In this document: piece by piece, positions 58,383 to 64,000 of the stretch
How positions within the stretch are numbered: the first letter of the stretch is position 1
Layout: each line of letters begins with the position of its first letter
Assembly (NCBI GenBank): GCA_964392915.1
Contig: CAYMRS010000006.1
Coordinates: 1 to 64,000, forward strand
Direction: 5' to 3'
From: JAAYUK01 sp964392915
Lineage (GTDB): Bacteria > Nitrospirota > Thermodesulfovibrionia > Thermodesulfovibrionales > Dissulfurispiraceae
DNA length: 64,000 bases
Program-made: the position numbers and the translations under genes
The notes under the pieces: model-generated
The model's database searches: none
What the model was told of the DNA's origin: nothing
Seen by the model: the letters and a program-made list of their open reading frames with translations, nothing else

Positions 58383-60176
58383 ATGCGACATACCATAGAT
58401 ACCATCTTCCGGCGCTACCCATCGGGAACCAACTGGAGCGATCTGGCAATTCTTCGGATGCTTTCAAGACCCCACCGGTGGCGATTGATTGCGGCATTGC
58501 TCTGCAGTCTTGCCCTGTCGGGAATCAACGGCGTTATTGCCTGGAGCATTAAGCCATTGACCGACCTCGTTCTCATGGAGAAATCGCGGGAGTACCTTCT
58601 TTTCATTTCTATCGGTGCGGTGCTCCTTTTTTGCTTGCGCGGAGGATTTACCTTTGCCGCAAATTATCTTATGGGGTCGATTGGCGCAAAAATAGTTCGC
58701 GCACTTCGCCAGTGGCTTTACGAAAAGCTCCTGCGTCTTCCCTACGGCTTTCACGTGCGGACATCCAGCTCATCGCTTGTTTCCAAAACCATGAATGACG
58801 TTGAGGTTTTGCATTATGCCGTTGCACATACCATAAAGGATTTATTGGTCGAAACAGGAACGTTGCTTGTCCTCATGGGGGTAGCGATTTCCCGAAAGTG
58901 GGATCTCGCGCTGCTGGCATTTGTTGTTGTTCCTCTTACTGTTTTCGCCATAGCCCGGCTCGGGGGGCGACTGAAGCGTATGAGCATGGCCGCCCGGCTG
59001 CTAGTCGCTCAGCTGACTACCATTCTTCAGGAGAGCCTTCTCGGCCTCAAGATCATTCGTGCCTTTACCATGGAAACACACATGGCCAAGCGATTCGATA
59101 ATGTGCTTGCAGAGCACTATCGTGCCGTTATGCGCGGTGTGCGCGTCAATGAATTTTCATCACTTTTGTCGGAGGTGCTTGGCGGTATTGGCATTGCGGT
59201 CATTTTATTTTACAGCCTCCACCTGGTGATTGTCGGTGAAATGACCCCAGGCGATCTTCTGTCGTTCGTTGCGGCTATCCTCATGGTATATACTCCGCTT
59301 CGTCGGCTGAGCAGGGTTCACGGGAATTTTCAGCAAGCCCGCGCAGTGCTTGAAAGGCTCCGCGATATCGGGCTGCAGGAACCGGAGCCGCAGGGAGGAC
59401 ACCCTGTAACATTGCAGGGCAGAATAGAGCTCCGCGACATCTCCTTTCGTTACCCTGGAGCCGATGAGGATGCTCTTCATTCGGTGAACCTCTCGGTCCG
59501 GCCGGGCGATCTCGTCGCGCTTGTCGGATATAGCGGTGCGGGAAAAAGCACACTTGCTGATCTGATTGCGGGATTCTGGCGTCCATCTGCAGGGAAGCTG
59601 TTGTATGAAGACAGGGCAATGCAGGAGTTGTCTCCCGCTTCCCTGCGTAGTCAGATTGGCATTGTTACTCAGGATGTGTTTCTCTTTGATGACAGCATTC
59701 TGGAGAATATTCGTTTCGGACATCCTGATGCAAGCGCTGAAGAAGTTATTGCCGCCGCAAAGGCGGCATTCGCGCATGAGTTTATCATGGAATTGCCACA
59801 GGGATATGAAACGCGGATAGGAGAGCGCGGCGTCCGGCTGTCCGGGGGACAGAAACAGCGCATTACTATCGCACGAGCAATTCTCCGGAATCCGAGCGTC
59901 CTGATTCTCGATGAAGCCACTTCGTCACTGGATATGGAATCAGAGCATCAAGTCCAAAAGGCGCTTGATGTGCTGATGCAGGACAGAACAACGCTTGTTA
60001 TCGCGCACCGCCTGTCGACAATCCAGAAAGCAAACCGGATTGTTGTTATGAGTCAGGGAACGATTATTCAGCAAGGATCGCATGATGATTTGCTTGCGCA
60101 AGGCGGGCTCTATGCTGAGCTTTATGCCATGCAGTTCCGCACGGATGACGCTGAACCAGATTATACGAGACAGTAG
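58383..60176 (+). CDS. msbA: MsbA-type ABC exporter (permease-ATPase fusion)
   Basis: The 597-residue half-transporter has six membrane segments (about 35-320) and an ATP-binding domain (about 345-585): Walker A GYSGAGKST (near 382-390), Q loop GIVTQDVFLFDDS, signature LSGGQKQRITIARAI, Walker B LILDEATSSLD and the switch His in VIAHRLSTIQ. It is the size and type of MsbA, which flips lipid A-core across the inner membrane, and it closes the LPS cluster. Exopolysaccharide or peptide export cannot be excluded. No ribosome site is visible before ATG 58383. Confidence 0.87.
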   Translation: MRHTIDTIFRRYPSGTNWSDLAILRMLSRPHRWRLIAALLCSLALSGINGVIAWSIKPLTDLVLMEKSREYLLFISIGAVLLFCLRGGFTFAANYLMGSIGAKIVRALRQWLYEKLLRLPYGFHVRTSSSSLVSKTMNDVEVLHYAVAHTIKDLLVETGTLLVLMGVAISRKWDLALLAFVVVPLTVFAIARLGGRLKRMSMAARLLVAQLTTILQESLLGLKIIRAFTMETHMAKRFDNVLAEHYRAVMRGVRVNEFSSLLSEVLGGIGIAVILFYSLHLVIVGEMTPGDLLSFVAAILMVYTPLRRLSRVHGNFQQARAVLERLRDIGLQEPEPQGGHPVTLQGRIELRDISFRYPGADEDALHSVNLSVRPGDLVALVGYSGAGKSTLADLIAGFWRPSAGKLLYEDRAMQELSPASLRSQIGIVTQDVFLFDDSILENIRFGHPDASAEEVIAAAKAAFAHEFIMELPQGYETRIGERGVRLSGGQKQRITIARAILRNPSVLILDEATSSLDMESEHQVQKALDVLMQDRTTLVIAHRLSTIQKANRIVVMSQGTIIQQGSHDDLLAQGGLYAELYAMQFRTDDAEPDYTRQ

Positions 60177-60185
60177 GAGGCAGAC

Positions 60186-60602
60186 ATGAAATACGGAGAA
60201 AAGGCGGTTAAGGAATCGCAGCTCGAAATATGGCCGAACCCGAACCCGGAGCGTGATTATGAGGTTTCAATAAGCTTTTCTGAGTTCACCTGCCTCTGCC
60301 CCCGGTCCGGTTACCCTGACTTTGCGGTGATATCCATCCTGTATGTTCCCGACAAGTCAATCGTCGAACTCAGGGCGCTGAAGCTTTGGCTCAACTCATT
60401 CCGCGATAAGCACATCTCGCATGAAGCGGTCACCAACCTCATCTGCACTGAGCTTGGGAAGGCTCTGAAGCCAAGACTCCTTGAAGTTGTGGGCGATTTC
60501 AACCCGCGTGGCAACGTTAAGACTATCATCACGGCCACCGCTCAGGGCAAGCGGAAAGCACCAAAGAAAAAGAAAATCCTCAATCGCGCTCAACACGGAT
60601 AG
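60186..60602 (+). CDS. queF: NADPH-dependent 7-cyano-7-deazaguanine reductase QueF
   Basis: QueF reduces preQ0 to preQ1 on the route to queuosine in tRNA. The 138-residue short (unimodular) type has EFTCLCPRSGYPDFA (33-47) with the nucleophilic Cys38 and Asp45, ELRALKLWLNSFRDKHISHE (about 61-80) and VVGDFNPRGN. AGGAGG lies before ATG 60186. It follows msbA by nine bases, but there is no clear functional link. The C-terminal tail is Lys-rich (APKKKKILN). Confidence 0.94.
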   Translation: MKYGEKAVKESQLEIWPNPNPERDYEVSISFSEFTCLCPRSGYPDFAVISILYVPDKSIVELRALKLWLNSFRDKHISHEAVTNLICTELGKALKPRLLEVVGDFNPRGNVKTIITATAQGKRKAPKKKKILNRAQHG

Positions 60603-60635
60603 CCCGGGAACTGCGTTTGATCTGAAAGCCTTCGC

Positions 60636-61250
60636 TCAGCGTGCGGCCGCCCTTGCCCGTTCGATAAAGAGCCGGAGTTTTATGGGATCCTTCTTGCCTT
60701 TTGCTCGCTCAACTCCACTGCTGACATCTACGGCGTAGGGGCGAACTTGTGTCACCGCTTTTGCGATATTGTCCGCCGTTAACCCGCCCGCCAGAATAAT
60801 TGAACCGTATCGTTTTGCTTCGATCGCGATCTCCCAGTTAAAGACCTGCCCCGTTCCGCCGTATTTGACCGGGGAGTAAGCATCAAGCAAAAAAGCCGAG
60901 GCAGTATACTGCTCAAAAGCTGCAAGATCAGACATCGCTGCTACCCGGAATGCCTTAATCACGTGGGACCATTGCTTACAGAATGCAGGCGATTCGTCTC
61001 CGTGGAGCTGAACCATGTCAATGCCGGATTCAGCTTTCACTGCATTGATCGTTTCAGCGGATTCATTTACAAACACACCGACGGTGGTGAGAAACGGCGG
61101 AAGCAATTCGATAATCGAGCGGGCAGTTTCAGGGGAAACTCTTCTGGGACTCTTTTGGTAAAAAACAAAGCCGAGGGCATCGGCGCCGCACTCGACGGCG
61201 GCCGATGCATCTTCGGCATTCGTGATTCCGCAGATTTTTATGCGGACCAT
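60636..61250 (-). CDS. trpF: Phosphoribosylanthranilate isomerase
   Basis: TrpF carries out the third step from anthranilate to tryptophan. The 204-residue barrel shows the catalytic Cys in RIKICGITNAEDA (Cys7), GFVFYQKSPRRVS, VQLHGDES, LLDAY...GGTGQVFNW (near 130-145) and LAGGLTADNI with the catalytic Asp in VDVSSGVE. It lies two bases downstream of trpB on the same strand, so the two form an operon. trpA, trpC and trpD are not adjacent. Confidence 0.95.
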   Translation of the reverse strand: MVRIKICGITNAEDASAAVECGADALGFVFYQKSPRRVSPETARSIIELLPPFLTTVGVFVNESAETINAVKAESGIDMVQLHGDESPAFCKQWSHVIKAFRVAAMSDLAAFEQYTASAFLLDAYSPVKYGGTGQVFNWEIAIEAKRYGSIILAGGLTADNIAKAVTQVRPYAVDVSSGVERAKGKKDPIKLRLFIERARAAAR

Positions 61251-61252
61251 GT

Positions 61253-62605
61253 TTAGATGTTGGGTAACCTGCTGAGCGATTCTCGGATCAATTCATCCGG
61301 ATATTCAAAATCCGTGAGCTTTCCGTTCAGATAGTCGTCATAGGCGGCAAGGTCGAGGTATCCATGACCGCTGAGTCCGAATAGGATGCATTTCTCCTTG
61401 CCCTCCTCTTTTGCGATAAGCGCCTCATCTATTGCAGCCCGGATGGCGTGCGAGCTTTCCGGAGCAGGAATAATTGCCTCGGATTTGGAGAACATGAGGG
61501 CAGCTTCAAAGCATGCAAGCTGTCCATATGCCTTCGCCTCGATGATGCCGTCATGATAAAGCTGGGACACCAGGGAAGAATCGCCATGATAGCGCAACCC
61601 CCCCGCATGAATACCGGGAGGCATGAAGTCATGTCCGAGCGTATATTGCATCATCAGGGGAGTGAAGCCTGCGGTATCGCCAAAGTCGTACCGGAAGTCG
61701 CCTTTGGTGAGTGTCGGGCAGGAAGACGGTTCAACCGCGATGGCCCGGAGCTGTTTTCCGGCGATCTTGTCAGCAATAAACGGGAATGCAATGCCACCAA
61801 AGTTGCTCCCGCCGCCGCAACAGGCAATCACCACGTCGGGGTAGTCGTTTACCAGCGCGAACTGTTTTTTTGTTTCCAGTCCGATGACTGTCTGGTGAAG
61901 GACGACATGATTCAGGACTGAGCCAAGAGCGTAGTTCGTGTCCGGGCGGGTTGCGGCGTCTTCAACCGCTTCGGAAATCGCAATGCCGAGACTGCCCTGG
62001 CTTTCGGGATCCATTTCGAGAATTTTTCTGCCTGAGTTCGTAAGAGTTGAGGGGCTCGGATGCACGGTCGCTCCCCAGGTTTCCATCGCAATTCTCCGGT
62101 ACGGCTTCTGGTTGTAGCTGACTTTTACCATGTAGACCGTCACTTCAAGGCCGAACATGCCGCCGGCGAGGGCCATGGATGAGCCCCATTGCCCCGCACC
62201 CGTTTCTGTAGCAATGCGTTTGATTCCGGCCTGCTTGTTATAGTATGCCTGAGGGATCGCCGTGTTCGGCTTGTGGCTTCCGGCGGGGCTGACGCCTTCA
62301 TATTTGTAGTAGATGCGCGCCGGGGTGCCGAGCATCTTTTCGAGCCGGTGGGCGCGGAAGAGCGGAGCAGGACGCCAGAGCGTGTAGATGTCGAGCACTT
62401 CTTCGGGAATATCAATCCATCTCTGGGTCGAAACTTCCTGCTCGATCAGCGCCATCGGGAAAATGGGAGTCAGGTCCTGTGGGCCCACGGGTTGCCTGGT
62501 GACAGGATGCAGCGGGGGCTTCGGGCGGGTGGGCATGTCCGCCATTATGTTGTACCACTGGCGGGGGATTTCTTTTTCGGACAGGGTGATTTTTGTTTCC
62601 AGCAT
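61253..62605 (-). CDS. trpB: Tryptophan synthase beta-like subunit, TrpB2 type
   Basis: The 450-residue PLP enzyme has the long TrpB2 N-terminal extension (MADMPTRPKPPLHPVT), the catalytic Lys in AGSHKPNTA (Lys112), ETGAGQWGSS and the phosphate-binding CCGGGSNFGG. The TrpB2 form differs from ordinary TrpB (about 400 residues) and usually works without a TrpA partner or with a weak one; it can make tryptophan from indole and serine. It is followed by trpF. No trpA is seen. Start ATG 62605. Confidence 0.94.
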   Translation of the reverse strand: MLETKITLSEKEIPRQWYNIMADMPTRPKPPLHPVTRQPVGPQDLTPIFPMALIEQEVSTQRWIDIPEEVLDIYTLWRPAPLFRAHRLEKMLGTPARIYYKYEGVSPAGSHKPNTAIPQAYYNKQAGIKRIATETGAGQWGSSMALAGGMFGLEVTVYMVKVSYNQKPYRRIAMETWGATVHPSPSTLTNSGRKILEMDPESQGSLGIAISEAVEDAATRPDTNYALGSVLNHVVLHQTVIGLETKKQFALVNDYPDVVIACCGGGSNFGGIAFPFIADKIAGKQLRAIAVEPSSCPTLTKGDFRYDFGDTAGFTPLMMQYTLGHDFMPPGIHAGGLRYHGDSSLVSQLYHDGIIEAKAYGQLACFEAALMFSKSEAIIPAPESSHAIRAAIDEALIAKEEGKEKCILFGLSGHGYLDLAAYDDYLNGKLTDFEYPDELIRESLSRLPNI

Positions 62606-62709
62606 AAGGTCTCCAGATCATGATTTATTTAACGTTGAATACAATCTTAGCATAAAAAGCCGCTCTTCCCGCCAGCGTGAAGGGGAGAACGATTCTTTAT
62701 GGCGAACCT

Positions 62710-63999
62710 CTATCTGTCAGCAAAGACACATGTCGAATTCATCCGCGTAAGGCAATTTGAATTCAGGTCAAAAACCTGCTGGGAGGAATAATTTGTCGTA
62801 GCGCACAGGGTGGTACATGTAGTATTGGTATAAATATCGTATGTATCCGCAGGTGCTACGTTGATATTAGCGCTGTTGCTCCAGAGCACGCATGCGCCGG
62901 CGTTTATTCTGTACCAGCGATTTGCCCCGGTCATATTTTGGAGAGCATATCCTGCCGAGCAATTCGCAATGGTTATTGAAGATGCGCGGTCGCTGATGCG
63001 AGGGCTTACGCAGCTGTCCGTAACCCGTGAGGTGAACGCATACGTGCCTGCAGCCGTCGGGGTCCCGGAGATCGTGCAGCTAGCAAGTGTCAGGCCAGGC
63101 GGCAGTGACCCTGTCGGGATGCTGCAGGTGACGGGCGCAGTCCCGCCGGTGTATGTAATGTTCTGGGAATAGCCCGGCTTGTTGAGCGTTCCCGCAGCCA
63201 GGGGGACCAGCGTATTGTTTGTTATGGCAGGACAGAGCGTCACCGTTGTCGCGCAGGTGCTGAAGCCGCTGACATTGAAGACAGACATCTGGTATGTTGT
63301 CACTGCCGCGATGTTTGCGGTTGTGCAGCTGTACGAACCCAGGTTGTTGAAGTTGGCGCATGTTCCGCCGGGTGAAGCAAGCCATGTTCCATTTGCCGGG
63401 CCATTGGTTATCGCGGCCGAAAGAACGGTGTTTGTTCCGCTTACAACCGTGCCCGGGCTTGCGGCAAGAGTGCAGGTCGGTGTCTGGGACGATGCGCCAA
63501 CGAAGACTGATGCGGAGCAGCTCGTGGTGCCCTGGGCAGTTGTAATGTTCAGGTTAAATGTGGTGGTGCCGGAAATAGAGGCGGTAGTGCAGTTGCCGCC
63601 GCTGCCGGTAACGCTTGCCGGGCAGGTGCCTCCGGGGGCTGGCGTCCATGTGCCGCTGGTCGCCGGTCCACCGTTGATTGCCCATACAAGCGTAACGGCT
63701 CCTGCCGATCCGAGCGAACTTGGATTCGCACTAAGTGTGCAGGAGAGTCCGGTGCCGGCATTGACCGCAACGGAGAGATTCTTTGTTGCCCGGCGATCAG
63801 GGCGCGCGCCGCCGGCATAGCGGCTGTCATCGACCGTTGCCGTGAAACTGTATGTTCCGGCTGTGGTCGGAGTCCCGCAGACGCATGGCGAACTTGCGTT
63901 GCACGATAGCGATCCGCACGCCCCGGCTGTTTGCAGGGAAAGTCCGGCAGGCAGAGCCGAAGTTGACCAAGCATACGGAGCAAGCCCTCCGGTCGCGCT
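62710..63999 (-). CDS. Large secreted Ig-repeat protein, C-terminal part (5' end beyond right edge)
   Basis: An uninterrupted minus-strand frame of 429 codons runs from the right edge to a TAG at 62712-62710, with no start in the window until an internal Met, so the gene is incomplete. Repeats of the putative-Ig (He_PIG) kind are visible: YAWSTSALPAGLSL ... CGTPTTAGTYSFTATVDD, and YTGGTAPVTCSIPTGSLPPG ... ISGTPTAAGTYAFTSRVTD. Two further units have the pattern CTLSANPSSLGSAG and CTLAASPGTVVSGT. Cys residues are frequent and appear paired. The C-terminus (GYALQNMTGANRWYRINAGAC ... CVFADR) carries no sorting signal I recognise. A secreted adhesin-like protein is likely. Confidence 0.8.
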   Translation of the reverse strand, partial: SATGGLAPYAWSTSALPAGLSLQTAGACGSLSCNASSPCVCGTPTTAGTYSFTATVDDSRYAGGARPDRRATKNLSVAVNAGTGLSCTLSANPSSLGSAGAVTLVWAINGGPATSGTWTPAPGGTCPASVTGSGGNCTTASISGTTTFNLNITTAQGTTSCSASVFVGASSQTPTCTLAASPGTVVSGTNTVLSAAITNGPANGTWLASPGGTCANFNNLGSYSCTTANIAAVTTYQMSVFNVSGFSTCATTVTLCPAITNNTLVPLAAGTLNKPGYSQNITYTGGTAPVTCSIPTGSLPPGLTLASCTISGTPTAAGTYAFTSRVTDSCVSPRISDRASSITIANCSAGYALQNMTGANRWYRINAGACVLWSNSANINVAPADTYDIYTNTTCTTLCATTNYSSQQVFDLNSNCLTRMNSTCVFADR

Positions 64000-64000
64000 G

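Noticed and set aside
58748..58763. TTTCACGTG in the msbA-type gene as a third parS
   Set aside because: The right half-site is GCGGA, not GAAACA; no dyad.

Overview
The window looks like one stretch of chromosome from a Gram-negative (diderm) bacterium of roughly 55-57% G+C by eye. An outer membrane is implied by pal and cpoB of the Tol-Pal system, an O-antigen ligase, a heptosyltransferase, an MsbA-type exporter and several lipoproteins. Menaquinone through the futalosine route (mqnE, mqnC), selenocysteine capacity (selA), a PEP-CTERM protein, a TrpB2-type tryptophan synthase and the Methanosarcina-type SerC would fit Nitrospirota or a deltaproteobacterial lineage. That placement is inference; no rRNA gene is present. 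Two perfect parS sites (16923-16938, 19741-19756) and the mnmG-rsmG pair suggest that the window lies near the replication origin.

Layout. 1-2.8 kb: decayed mobile DNA (an IS256-type remnant), htpX, a 5'-truncated hsdR fragment, and a tRNA-Pro/Arg/His cluster with its own promoter. 3-12 kb: a PEP-CTERM protein, mnmG-rsmG, a divergent HDOD plus degenerate sigma54-type ATPase gene, and an envelope group (UPF0104 flippase-like protein, GT2 glycosyltransferase, PAP2-glycosyltransferase fusion). 12-20 kb: an L,D-transpeptidase, a probably frame-split small gene, a CGHC thioredoxin, panE, an IS3 remnant, both parS sites, three overlapping BamE-like lipoproteins (the first with an in-frame palindromic insertion), hisF, and two diverged copies of an unexplained repeat. 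20-27 kb: dgt, selA, serA, purA, serC.

27.4-36.5 kb: a type I restriction-modification island of overlapping genes: hsdM, yhcG, hsdS, an AlbA_2 remnant, rhuM and a frame-broken hsdR. The hsdM gene contains a 422-bp element with 38-bp inverted repeats that encodes a DUF559 nuclease domain. The whole element is read through in frame. This is the most unusual object in the window.

36.7-52.8 kb: comF, tRNA-Leu, a HAD phosphatase, a fused NuoF-like/GltD-like oxidoreductase, trxB, mqnC (with a low-complexity in-frame insertion) and mqnE, divergent uvrA, a phosphate uptake group (CBS protein, DUF47 regulator, Pit), pal-cpoB and moaA. 52.8-60.2 kb: an LPS/O-antigen cluster (ligase, glycosyltransferases, methyltransferases, heptosyltransferase, MsbA). 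60.2-64 kb: queF, trpF-trpB2, and the C-terminal part of a large cysteine-containing Ig-repeat protein running off the right edge.

Two themes recur. First, three coding genes (the lipoprotein at 17217, hsdM, mqnC) carry extra DNA that keeps the frame open. Second, several start codons lack a Shine-Dalgarno sequence and sit 5-9 nt after a good -10 box, which suggests leaderless transcripts.
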